Numbered from the stretch's first letter, positions 1-6,104 are shown. The stretch: DNA of 11,628 nt from CAYSLA01 sp964431685 (GCA_964431685.1 CAYSLA010000108.1:1-11628); one strand, 5' to 3'. Notes: generated from the letters alone by a model not told the origin. Made by a program: numbers and translations.

Positions 1-1
1 T

Positions 2-55
2 CCCAAAGAAGAGCCGGGGCGAACCGGCGACGAACCTCCCAATGACTCCCAATAG
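2..55 (+). CDS. Possible C-terminal tail of an upstream gene (partial)
   Basis: The reading frame starting at base 2 is open from the window edge to a TAG at 53-55. It would encode 17 hydrophilic residues rich in Pro, Glu and Asp, including PKEEPGRTGDE. Such a tail is plausible for the end of a plus-strand gene, and hairpins follow it at 132-156 and 176-194 before the convergent minus-strand gene that ends at 272. There is too little sequence to assign a family. It may equally be chance open sequence, since another frame is also open for 14 codons. Confidence 0.22.
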   Translation, partial: PKEEPGRTGDEPPNDSQ

Positions 56-131
56 TGCGAAGGCGCCCCGCGATGTGGCTCGCGAATAGACGCACACGAA
101 TCCCGAAAGCATCAACTGCCGACGTGCGTGG

Positions 132-156
132 GTATCGGGAACAAGATTCCCGATAC
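132..156. terminator. Perfect 10-bp hairpin, possible terminator or REP-like palindrome
   Basis: Arms GTATCGGGAA (132-141) and TTCCCGATAC (147-156) are exactly complementary around a 5-nt loop, CAAGA. The hairpin lies downstream of the minus-strand GH38-like gene that ends at 272 and of any plus-strand gene that ends at 55. No U-run follows on either strand, so an intrinsic terminator is possible but not typical. A dispersed palindromic repeat is the alternative. Confidence 0.55.
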
Positions 157-175
157 ACCGACCACCGGCACGTCA

Positions 176-194
176 CCCTGAACTTGTTTCAGGG
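176..194. repeat. Intergenic hairpin of the CCCTGAA...TTCAGGG type
   Basis: CCCTGAA (176-182) and TTCAGGG (188-194) form a perfect 7-bp stem with loop CTTGT. From memory, the surrounding text, ACCCTGAACTTGTTTCAGGG, resembles palindromes that recur between genes in many bacterial genomes; I could not search this. It is the second hairpin in the gap between the gene end at 272 and the window edge, so it may also help terminate transcription. Confidence 0.5.
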
Positions 195-271
195 CCCACC
201 TTCCCTGCCCGTGGATGCTGAAAGCGCCGAACCTGTCTCACGGTCAGTATGACAAACACGCAAGGATCATG

Positions 272-2266
272 CTACTTCTTTGGAACAGGTATCAGAAATG
301 AACTGAGGCGGAGTGCGCCAATCGTGCAGTCGAACTTGTTTCCTTCTACCGAGAGGGACTCTCCTGTGGGAGTCTCTAGCATATCACACGCGGCGACGTC
401 TGGCGGCTGCCAACGGACTGTAAATCTGGCCTTTGTGTCCTTCCCGTCGGTCTCACGTACACGAACCACCACTGCCTCAGCGTACTGTGCCTTCTTGAAC
501 GCCGTGACCACTACGTTAGGAGTAGATATGGAAATCAGAGACTTCCGGGGGACTGGAGAGCCTTTGTGCTGGGAAACTGCGACGGCCACAAGAGGTTCAT
601 TGAACTCGGCCGACCGTCTATGGAGCACGAGGGGTTGCAGAAGAGTGCCCAGAGGCCAGATGGCAAAGCTCATTTCGTAGGCATCGTGGTCGTAGACAAG
701 ATCATCGTTTGTGAGAGATTGTGTTAGAGATGCGAGCACGGCTCCTCCGGAGTAAGCGAACCCAGGGCATCCGTTCGTCACCACAAGCAGTCCTCCGTTG
801 CTGCCGGAGAGCGCAGCGAAATGCCTGGATGGAGCAAACGTGCCGTCGGCCTTGGCTTCAACTGTACCGAAGAGCGAATCTCTGATGAACAGTTTGGCGT
901 TCTGGGGAGCGGGAAACGCTGCGCACAGTCTCGCGGGCGCCCTGTCCCCGCTTCTCATCTCCTGCCAGTCAACGGTGAAACGAAAGTCGATGCGAGGGAC
1001 TCCGTCGTATAGAGTGATCTCTCGAGTGACCTGCGAATGGTTGAATCGCTGGTCCGAAACCAGACTTGCTCTCGCCGGCCCGGGCAGCATTTCGACGACC
1101 TCACTGTTGCCTTCCACGACAGTGGATCGTGTCGCGGTCCGGCCGTCTTTCTCTGCTCTAACCACCAGTTGCGCCGATGCCCTGCCGGGCGGGAGCAACT
1201 CTCTCTTTGACAGTTTGTCGTATATCCGTTTCACCCAACCTGTCACAGTTGAGCATTCGACGCGGAAGAACTCGTTTTCTATGATGCCCTCGGCGGTTGC
1301 AGACAGTCGACCGGAGACAGCGCCCGTCACGCGATTTGCCCAGAAGAGCTTATAGCCCATCGGAGGAACGTCACGAGCTGTGAAGTAGAGTCTGTCGCCG
1401 ATGCTCTGTCCCGCACAGCGCGTGCCGTTCGAGTCGGTAATCACAACATTGACTCGTCTACCTGGAAAAGGAGATGCGACGTCAACGACATCAGTTCTTG
1501 TCCACGATAGTGTATTGAAGACAACGATTGGTGTGCCGGTACCCGTGGTGTCGATCTTGTCGGCAATAGCGTTGGCTGCGGCAAAGATCATCTCTGCCGG
1601 TTTTGGCGACGGCCGGAGATAGGTATCGGGCGAGGAGGGGTAGTAAGCAAGCCGCCAGAGTTCCCCGAGTCCATCGGGGGGTTCGGCGCCCAGCACATAG
1701 GCGAGAGCCCACATTTTCTCCGCAGTTGTCAGAGCGTTTTCCAGGCTCGTATGCCTGGTTGATATCAGTGTGTTGGGAAGCCCGCATTGCGATGCTTCGG
1801 CCGGGAACGGCCCGGAACGAGTGGGAGAAACTTCAATATCAACGTCTGTGCACGAGTCCTCCGGGGGAATCTTCTGGTCGGCGGACAGGTAACGCGTGTA
1901 TATGATCGAACCATCAGGCGACTTCCAGTAGAAAGGTTCAGAGATTGTTTCGTATGGATGGTATGCTATCTCAATACCCGATCCGGCCAGGATCGCAGGA
2001 AGAGTCGAGGGGTAGGAACAATGGGCCGGCAATCTACACGTTTGTAGGCGCGCGCCATCAGCATCTGAGACCAGGCGCTTCGCATCCAGCAGAAAGCGAA
2101 TCATGGTCTCCCCTGACACGACGTTTGCATCAGGCTGGAGCGTCACAGAGTATCGCGCAGCCCCGGTCGCCGCTGCAGGAAGCGCTGCGATCGCAAGCAG
2201 GGCGACACATCGCCACGCGAGAGCGTTACTGCTTATGAGTGTATGTATGTATTGCCTCACATTCAT
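272..2266 (-). CDS. Secreted GH38 alpha-mannosidase-like protein, probably catalytically inactive
   Basis: The 664-residue protein starts with a signal peptide: a hydrophobic stretch at about 18-33 with Ala-rich cleavage candidates near 33-37. Residues ~39-130 match the last part of the GH38 catalytic barrel (PDANVVSGETMIRFLLDAKR, then LPAILAGSGIE and FYWKSPDGSIIYTRY). Residues ~170-235 resemble the GH38 helical bundle. Residues ~245-664 look like the C-terminal beta-sandwich region (VVFNTLSWTRTDVV, IENEFFRVE, GWVKRIYDKLSKREL, TREITLYDG, and a final DMLETP segment). GH38 enzymes are usually 800-1000 residues. Here the N-terminal part with the zinc-binding His-x-Asp motif is absent, and the usual LPDxFGY nucleophile segment reads LPAHCSY, with Ala81 where Asp is expected. 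The NQFHD-type motif of the helical region is also not seen. I therefore infer a pseudoenzyme, perhaps a glycan-binding or structural protein, though a decaying gene or a new activity is possible. No clear Shine-Dalgarno precedes the ATG. There is no frameshift in 664 codons. Confidence 0.72.
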   Translation of the reverse strand: MNVRQYIHTLISSNALAWRCVALLAIAALPAAATGAARYSVTLQPDANVVSGETMIRFLLDAKRLVSDADGARLQTCRLPAHCSYPSTLPAILAGSGIEIAYHPYETISEPFYWKSPDGSIIYTRYLSADQKIPPEDSCTDVDIEVSPTRSGPFPAEASQCGLPNTLISTRHTSLENALTTAEKMWALAYVLGAEPPDGLGELWRLAYYPSSPDTYLRPSPKPAEMIFAAANAIADKIDTTGTGTPIVVFNTLSWTRTDVVDVASPFPGRRVNVVITDSNGTRCAGQSIGDRLYFTARDVPPMGYKLFWANRVTGAVSGRLSATAEGIIENEFFRVECSTVTGWVKRIYDKLSKRELLPPGRASAQLVVRAEKDGRTATRSTVVEGNSEVVEMLPGPARASLVSDQRFNHSQVTREITLYDGVPRIDFRFTVDWQEMRSGDRAPARLCAAFPAPQNAKLFIRDSLFGTVEAKADGTFAPSRHFAALSGSNGGLLVVTNGCPGFAYSGGAVLASLTQSLTNDDLVYDHDAYEMSFAIWPLGTLLQPLVLHRRSAEFNEPLVAVAVSQHKGSPVPRKSLISISTPNVVVTAFKKAQYAEAVVVRVRETDGKDTKARFTVRWQPPDVAACDMLETPTGESLSVEGNKFDCTIGALRLSSFLIPVPKK

Positions 2267-2321
2267 TATTTCGGCACGATGGCTCGGAAAGAAAACGGTG
2301 CCTGGGTGCTTGGGATCCTGG

Positions 2322-2351
2322 TTGCCCAGTCGATATGGTACTTGATAGAAT
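2322..2351 (+). promoter_or_regulatory. Candidate promoter for the homocysteine methyltransferase gene
   Basis: TTGCCC (2322-2327) and TAGAAT (2346-2351) are separated by 18 bases, a fair sigma70-type match. If used, transcription would begin near 2358 and leave a leader of about 155 nt before the ATG at 2515. The element lies inside the inverted repeat at 2333-2360. The -35 match is weak, so this is tentative. Confidence 0.3.
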
Positions 2352-2360
2352 ATACCATAT
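2333..2360. promoter_or_regulatory. Inverted repeat, possible operator
   Basis: ATATGGTA (2333-2340) and TACCATAT (2353-2360) form perfect 8-bp arms around 12 bases. This dyad sits between divergent genes and brackets the candidate TAGAAT -10 box, a usual place for a repressor site. The half-site GATATGGTAC also occurs once at 6017-6026, at the -10 box of the oxidoreductase promoter. The regulator is unknown. Confidence 0.4.
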
Positions 2361-2471
2361 TCCGGCCTCGGATTGCTTCTGGAAAGAGTCCCTGGAGACT
2401 TCGGAACTCTGATAACTCGGTTGAGCGCCAGTCCATCGAACGCTATTTCAGCGACTGCTTGCGCTTCTTAA

Positions 2472-2487
2472 CCCGCACTATGGCGGG
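2472..2487 (+). promoter_or_regulatory. Small GC hairpin just upstream of the methyltransferase RBS
   Basis: CCCGC (2472-2476) pairs with GCGGG (2483-2487) across a 6-nt loop. It ends 14 bases before the GGAG ribosome binding site at 2502. It could affect translation, but five base pairs are easily found by chance. Confidence 0.25.
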
Positions 2488-2501
2488 CCGACCGTCCAAA
2501 T

Positions 2502-2505
2502 GGAG
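2502..2505 (+). promoter_or_regulatory. RBS deciding the methyltransferase start
   Basis: GGAG at 2502-2505 is 9 bases before the ATG at 2515. An in-frame ATG at 2500 would overlap this site and has no purine-rich sequence before it, so 2515 is the preferred start. Confidence 0.55.
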
Positions 2506-2514
2506 AACGACAAA

Positions 2515-3414
2515 ATGGCAACCATCCTTGAAAGACTCGCGTTGGGTGAAATCCTTATATTTGACGGTGCAATGGGCACGTTTCTGCAGGCCAAGGGGCT
2601 CAAGCCTGGCGAGTGTCCCGAAGAGTGGAACATATCCCATCCCGATGAAGTACGGGAAATTGCTCGTGCCTATGTCGCTGCCGGAGCCGACCTTGTTCAG
2701 GCCAACTCTTTCGGCGGGACCAGTTACAAACTCAAGGAATTCGGTTTTGAGGGTAGAGTCAGGGAGCTCAACGTTGCCGCGGCCAGGCTTGCCAGAGAAG
2801 CGGCCGGCTCAGACGTGTATGTCGCGGCCTCCGTCGGTCCCACCGGCCAGATCGTCGAAGACGAAGGCGGGATGGTGACCGAGCAAGACATCTACAATGC
2901 ATTCAAGGAGCAGGTCCTCGCCCTTGAAGAAGGCGGCGCGGATGCTGTGTGCATCGAGACAATGTCTTCGGTCGCCGAGGCGACTCAGGCGATCAGAGCC
3001 GCCAAAGACAACACCAGCCTGACTGTTATCTGCACGTTCACGTTCGAACCGGGCGCGCGCGGGTTCCGCACGATGATGGGTGTAGATCCGGCCACGGCCG
3101 CCGAAGCTTGTGTGGATGCAGGCGCTGACATCGTCGGGGCCAACTGCGGCAACGGCATTGGCAATATGATCGAGATCACGAGGCAGATGCGCGAAGCGGC
3201 TCCCAGCACGCCGATACTGATCAACGCCAACGCCGGTGTGCCCGTGTTGGAGGGCGGTTGCACGGTGTTCAAAGACACGCCTGAGGACATGGCCAGGCAG
3301 GTCAATGAGTTGATTGATGCCGGAGCGAATATCATTGGCGGATGCTGCGGAACCACGCCAGCCCACATAGCCGCAATTGGTGCGGCGGCCAAACAGCGGA
3401 CAACGGACAGTTGA
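2515..3414 (+). CDS. Stand-alone homocysteine S-methyltransferase domain protein
   Basis: The 299-residue protein is a full-length homocysteine-binding methyltransferase barrel, as found at the N-terminus of cobalamin-dependent methionine synthase (MetH) and in betaine-homocysteine methyltransferases. Near the start, DGAMGTFLQ (17-25) is the typical opening. The three zinc-binding cysteines are visible: Cys211 in VGANCGNG and Cys277/Cys278 in GGCCGTTP. QANSFGGTSYKL (62-73) is also characteristic. Family knowledge says these thiolates bind zinc and activate homocysteine for methyl transfer. No pterin, cobalamin or reactivation domain follows: the gene stops at 3414 and a terminator-like hairpin comes next. 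It must therefore use a separate methyl donor, either a corrinoid protein encoded elsewhere or a small molecule such as S-methylmethionine. Close similarity to the MetH N-domain makes a split MetH-like system the better guess. Start chosen at 2515 from the GGAG spacing; 2500 would add five residues. Confidence 0.88.
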   Translation: MATILERLALGEILIFDGAMGTFLQAKGLKPGECPEEWNISHPDEVREIARAYVAAGADLVQANSFGGTSYKLKEFGFEGRVRELNVAAARLAREAAGSDVYVAASVGPTGQIVEDEGGMVTEQDIYNAFKEQVLALEEGGADAVCIETMSSVAEATQAIRAAKDNTSLTVICTFTFEPGARGFRTMMGVDPATAAEACVDAGADIVGANCGNGIGNMIEITRQMREAAPSTPILINANAGVPVLEGGCTVFKDTPEDMARQVNELIDAGANIIGGCCGTTPAHIAAIGAAAKQRTTDS

Positions 3415-3428
3415 CGTTTCGGGAATAT

Positions 3429-3455
3429 GCTTCGGGACAGCTCTCGTCCCGAAGC
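3429..3455. terminator. 10-bp hairpin between convergent genes, copy 1 of a dispersed palindrome
   Basis: GCTTCGGGAC (3429-3438) and GTCCCGAAGC (3446-3455) pair perfectly around the 7-nt loop AGCTCTC. It lies between the stop of the homocysteine methyltransferase gene (3414) and the stop of the convergent nikR (3467), so it can serve as a bidirectional terminator. No long U-run is present. The same arms occur again at 11583-11610 with an 8-nt loop, which marks it as one member of a repeated family. Confidence 0.7.
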
Positions 3456-3466
3456 GGCGAACGTGG

Positions 3467-3886
3467 CTACATCACATCGCGTCCGGTGGTGGAGCACACA
3501 AGGCCGCCATGTTTGACACCTTTTGTCGCTATCAATGAGTCGGAGATGCTGCGGACCCTCTGACTTGCCCCGCGCACGATTATGACCTCCAGGCAGTTGT
3601 GTTCGTCGAGGTGCACGTGTGTGCTGCAGACAACCTGCGAGTGGTGCCGGTGTTGCAGGTCAGCCAGCGCTGAGGCGAGTTCGTGCTCGTGGTGTTCGTA
3701 GACTATGGTGATTGTGCCTATTACGTCCGCGTCGGGGTCGGTCCATTCCTCCGAGACCAGATCACGGCGTATCAGGTCGCGTATGGCCTCCGAGCGAGAT
3801 GAATAGTGCTTGCGCTCCAGAAGGGAGTCGAACCTCTTCAGCAGTTCAGACTCCATCGACACTCCAAATCTCTCAAGATCAGTCAT
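3467..3886 (-). CDS. nikR: Nickel-responsive transcriptional regulator NikR
   Basis: The 139-residue protein has the NikR layout. An N-terminal ribbon-helix-helix DNA-binding domain covers about 3-45 (ERFGVSMESELLKRFD, then SSRSEAIRDLIR). A C-terminal ACT-like metal-binding domain follows from about 55. The four high-affinity nickel ligands known from E. coli NikR (His76, His87, His89, Cys95) align with His79 in DLQHRHHSQ, His90 and His92 in STHVHL, and Cys98 in NCLEV. All are present, so metal sensing should be intact. NikR tetramers with nickel bound repress nickel uptake genes. AGGA six bases before the ATG is a good ribosome binding site. The gene overlaps the end of the upstream sugar isomerase gene by 8 bases, implying one transcript. 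No nickel transporter or nickel enzyme gene is in the window, and I found no GTATGA/TCATAC-type operator nearby. Confidence 0.93.
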   Translation of the reverse strand: MTDLERFGVSMESELLKRFDSLLERKHYSSRSEAIRDLIRRDLVSEEWTDPDADVIGTITIVYEHHEHELASALADLQHRHHSQVVCSTHVHLDEHNCLEVIIVRGASQRVRSISDSLIATKGVKHGGLVCSTTGRDVM

Positions 3887-4688
3887 TTCCGTTCCTGCCG
3901 TCTTGCTCTGCCGTTGAGCTTTCTTTGTTCACCAAGCCTATCATCTCGTTGAGCGCGTTGGATTCCGGATAGAGGGACGCCGGGTGGTCAGCGGGAACAA
4001 ACTCCAGCATCGCAAAGTGGTCGCCATCCGCCGAGCTCGCCAGCCTCAGGTATTCAAGCCATTCCTCACGCCCATCAGACAAAGGGAACCGCTCGCCGGG
4101 ATCAGCACCCCAGTTGAACACGTGCAGGTTGGACAGTCTGGGCAACAGCGATCGCAGACCGCTGATCCGCTGCTCTCTACTGTATGAGATGCCTGGCTGC
4201 CAGTAGGCCCTGACCGTGTGTTCCGGCAGTCGGGAGTAGAACTCTGTCGCAGACTCGTTCGTGTCGGTCAACGTTCCCCCGTGGAACTCAAACGCGATCT
4301 GTAGTCCGGAACGCTCCGCTATCTCGGCAATTCTCCGGGTATCATCGACAACCGCGGACGTGTAGTCGTCATCAGCTTCCTCTGAGCCGCGGTCTCCGGC
4401 CCACACGCGCACCAGACGCGTTCCAAGTTCCAGTGCAGTGTCTGCGACAGCAGCGAAATCCACTCTGGTGGGTTCGCCGGCCACGTAGTACGAACCGTAC
4501 GCAGCTATTACAAGCCCACTATCTCGCGTGTGAGCCGCCACCTCCCTGGCTCTCGCAAGATCTCCGTGTGGGACGTGCACATCGCCGCCCCACTCGATTC
4601 CCCGAAGACCGCAGTCACGGGCCAGTTCGACTATCCTCTCAGGCGGCAACTGTCTGAATGTAATGGAGACCAATCCGGAGTATATCAT
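3879..4688 (-). CDS. Xylose isomerase-like TIM-barrel sugar (phosphate) isomerase/epimerase
   Basis: The 269-residue protein has the fold signature of the AP-endonuclease-2/xylose-isomerase-like family (PF01261 type). The opening MIYSGLVSITFRQLPPERIV and the segment LRGIEWGGDVHVP are typical. Likely metal and catalytic positions are Glu134 in AFEFHGGT, His189 in LHVFNW and Glu229 in MLEFV. At the strand where many relatives have Asp, the sequence is YWQPG with Gln164, so metal ligation may differ. Relatives isomerise or epimerise sugars, sugar acids or inositols in the cytoplasm; the substrate cannot be read from the sequence. AGGA eight bases before the ATG supports the start. It is the first gene of an operon with nikR, overlapping it by 8 bases. 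The oxidoreductase gene at 4969-5985 lies upstream on the same strand, and such pairs are common in sugar or inositol catabolism. A repeat array lies between them. Confidence 0.8.
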   Translation of the reverse strand: MIYSGLVSITFRQLPPERIVELARDCGLRGIEWGGDVHVPHGDLARAREVAAHTRDSGLVIAAYGSYYVAGEPTRVDFAAVADTALELGTRLVRVWAGDRGSEEADDDYTSAVVDDTRRIAEIAERSGLQIAFEFHGGTLTDTNESATEFYSRLPEHTVRAYWQPGISYSREQRISGLRSLLPRLSNLHVFNWGADPGERFPLSDGREEWLEYLRLASSADGDHFAMLEFVPADHPASLYPESNALNEMIGLVNKESSTAEQDGRNGND

Positions 4689-4731
4689 TTGATCTGTCCT
4701 AGTGCTGGCCGGTTAACCACAGAACCCTCCT

Positions 4732-4916
4732 GATGGGACTGGATTTGACCCTACGATGGGACTGGATTTGACCCTACGATGGGACGGGANNNNNNNNNNN
4801 NNNNNNNNNNNNNNNNNNNNNNNNNNNNNNNNNNNNNNNNNNNNNNNNNNNNNNNNNNNNNNNNNNNNNNNNNNNNNNNNNNNNNNNNNTTGACCCTACG
4901 ATGGGACGGGATTTGA
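4732..4916. repeat. 23-bp tandem repeat array, interrupted by the assembly gap
   Basis: Two full identical units run 4732-4754 and 4755-4777; each begins GATGGGACTGG and ends TTTGACCCTAC. A third begins at 4778 and enters the N-run after 12 bases. After the gap, a unit end (4890-4899) and a further partial unit (4900-4916) are seen. Units 1 and 2 have T at position 9, while unit 3 and the last unit have G. The unit length is not a multiple of three and the array is intergenic, so it is not protein repeat. No spacers are present, so it is not CRISPR. The copy number is unknown. Confidence 0.85.
4790..4889. other. Assembly gap of exactly 100 Ns
   Basis: The run of 100 Ns is a default scaffold-gap length. 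It falls inside the tandem repeat: the left side ends at unit position 12 and the right side starts at unit position 14. If the array is uninterrupted, the missing length should be 1 plus a multiple of 23 bases, which 100 is not, so the size is a placeholder. Confidence 0.95.
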
Positions 4917-4928
4917 AATCCCGTCCCA
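4902..4928. repeat. 13-bp-arm palindrome ending the repeat array
   Basis: TGGGACGGGATTT (4902-4914) and AAATCCCGTCCCA (4916-4928) are perfect inverted copies around a single G. The left arm is part of the last 23-bp unit, and the right arm is its reverse complement. On RNA it would form a stem of about 11 bp with a small loop. It lies 40 bases downstream of the oxidoreductase stop on the minus strand, so it could end that transcript, although there is no U-run. Confidence 0.8.
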
Positions 4929-4968
4929 GAGAAGGCGTGCTGCGGTCTTGGAGGACCATTTCCTGGTG

Positions 4969-5985
4969 TTACCATTGCACAGGCACACGCTTTCCTTTGC
5001 GGGAGCTTTCAATTGCCGCAAACACCATTGCAAGGGACTTGATGTTGTCGTGGCACTCAGTTTGCGGAGTCTTGCCTTCGCGAATGAAGTCCAGCATCTC
5101 GCACAACGCACCGCGCATACCGGTCTTCGCGGCGTCAGTCTGTGACGGGACGGCTGATGTGCTCCGCAGTGGTCTAGTGAAACCTTCCTCTCCGGCTACT
5201 ACTTCGATGCTCGGATCGTCATCTGCTTTGTATCTGAGAGTACCCTTATCACCTATGATGCGCCAATCGCCGTTCCAGGAAGTATTGAACCCTTCGGCGC
5301 ACCAGCTTCCCGTGTATGTGAATATGACATCGTTGGACATCTCGAATATACAACTGGCCGCAGCATCGCCTCGATACCACGATCCGGCCGGATTGAACTC
5401 ACGTGCGTACACGGCCACCGGATCCAGGCCCGTCATAAACCGCACCAGGTCGAAGTGATGAATGGCCATATCCAGAATCAAAGGACTGCGCATCTCGTCG
5501 CGGAATCCGCCAAAATGCGCTCCTATGAAGAACTCACATACGATGTTGCCGATCTGCCCAACCGATCCCGATTCCAGTGTCAGGCGCACTTGCTCGTGTC
5601 GTGCATCCCATCGCCTTGATTGGCTCACCATATATGTCTTGCCGGACTTCTCCGCAGTCCGCACCATCTTCCTCGCCTCAGACATGCTCGATGCCATCGG
5701 TTTTTCGCCGATAACGTGGCAATCCATGTTTAGCGCGGTGCAAGTCACATCGCAGTGGGCCTCCGGGATCGTGAGATCAACCACGAAGTCCGGAGAGAAT
5801 TTCTTCAGCGTCTTCTTCAGGTTGTTGGATGGTTTTGCATCAAGGGCGTATTCCTTTATCCTGGCTTCCGCGGTTTTTGCGCTCAGGTCAACCACGGCCT
5901 CGACCTTGACGCCCTCTGCTATCAGTTGCGGAAACCACGCGCCCGATATGCCCCCGGCTCCAACTACCACCGCTCGTTCAGACAT
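4969..5985 (-). CDS. Gfo/Idh/MocA-family NAD(P)-dependent oxidoreductase
   Basis: The 338-residue protein begins with a Rossmann fold: VVVGAGGISGAW (6-17), with the acidic residue for ribose binding in AVVDLS near Asp33. The signature VIGEKPMA places the conserved EKP at 94-96. The C-terminal substrate domain has ILDMAIHHFDLVRFMTG (170-186), where His176 or His177 is the usual catalytic histidine. Family members oxidise or reduce sugars, inositols, sugar acids or deoxysugars with NAD(P); the substrate is unknown. The start at 5985 is favoured over an upstream in-frame ATG at 6135, because GGAGGTG (5991-5997) is ideally placed five bases before it and the 50 extra residues would cover promoter sequence. 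A TTGACA-N17-TACCAT promoter lies just upstream. The neighbouring minus-strand TIM-barrel isomerase suggests a shared sugar pathway, although the repeat array separates them. Confidence 0.88.
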   Translation of the reverse strand: MSERAVVVGAGGISGAWFPQLIAEGVKVEAVVDLSAKTAEARIKEYALDAKPSNNLKKTLKKFSPDFVVDLTIPEAHCDVTCTALNMDCHVIGEKPMASSMSEARKMVRTAEKSGKTYMVSQSRRWDARHEQVRLTLESGSVGQIGNIVCEFFIGAHFGGFRDEMRSPLILDMAIHHFDLVRFMTGLDPVAVYAREFNPAGSWYRGDAAASCIFEMSNDVIFTYTGSWCAEGFNTSWNGDWRIIGDKGTLRYKADDDPSIEVVAGEEGFTRPLRSTSAVPSQTDAAKTGMRGALCEMLDFIREGKTPQTECHDNIKSLAMVFAAIESSRKGKRVPVQW

Positions 5986-5990
5986 GTAAC

Positions 5991-5997
5991 CACCTCC
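5991..5997 (-). promoter_or_regulatory. Strong RBS deciding the oxidoreductase start
   Basis: On the minus strand GGAGGTG ends five bases before the ATG at 5985. This is the best Shine-Dalgarno sequence in the window and fixes the start at MSERAVVVG instead of 150 bases upstream. Confidence 0.8.
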
Positions 5998-6019
5998 ACC
6001 CAGTGTTTCGACTCTGGAT

Positions 6020-6048
6020 ATGGTACCAGCCACGCTCTGAGGTGTCAA
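6020..6048 (-). promoter_or_regulatory. Sigma70-type promoter of the oxidoreductase gene
   Basis: On the minus strand a perfect -35 TTGACA (6043-6048) is followed after 17 bases by TACCAT (6020-6025). A TG one base before the -10 gives an extended -10. The start point would be near 6013, leaving about 28 bases before the ATG at 5985. The -10 box lies inside the palindrome TGGTACCA (6021-6028). Confidence 0.65.
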
Positions 6049-6074
6049 TGCATCCGCCGCCGTCGAGGAAAAAA

Positions 6075-6104
6075 TTGATTTACGCTCGTTTGGCAGTGTA
6101 TCAT
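6075..6104 (+). promoter_or_regulatory. Candidate promoter of the queDE operon
   Basis: TTGATT (6075-6080) and TATCAT (6099-6104) are separated by 18 bases. Transcription would start near 6111, about 48 bases before the queD ATG. The promoter is back to back with that of the oxidoreductase gene. Confidence 0.42.

Noticed and set aside
36..53. Direct repeat CTCCCAAT at 36-43 and 46-53 as an attachment site or insertion duplication
   Set aside because: Only 8 bp, two bases apart, with no mobile element genes nearby.
798..1355. 185-codon plus-strand open frame opposite the GH38-like gene
   Set aside because: It lies wholly antisense to a recognisable protein, has no domain signature and no ribosome binding site.
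2352..2514. SAM-I or cobalamin riboswitch in the methyltransferase leader
   Set aside because: I could not find the conserved core motifs of either class; only small hairpins are visible.
2243..2878. 211-codon plus-strand open frame across the intergenic region
   Set aside because: It runs into the homocysteine methyltransferase gene in another frame and its product shows no recognisable features.
4732..4916. CRISPR array
   Set aside because: The 23-bp units abut each other directly with no spacers, and no cas gene is present.
4751..5111. Minus-strand open frames reading through the N-run or tandem repeat
   Set aside because: The repeat unit is not a multiple of three and the frames depend on the placeholder gap or on the 3' end of the oxidoreductase gene.
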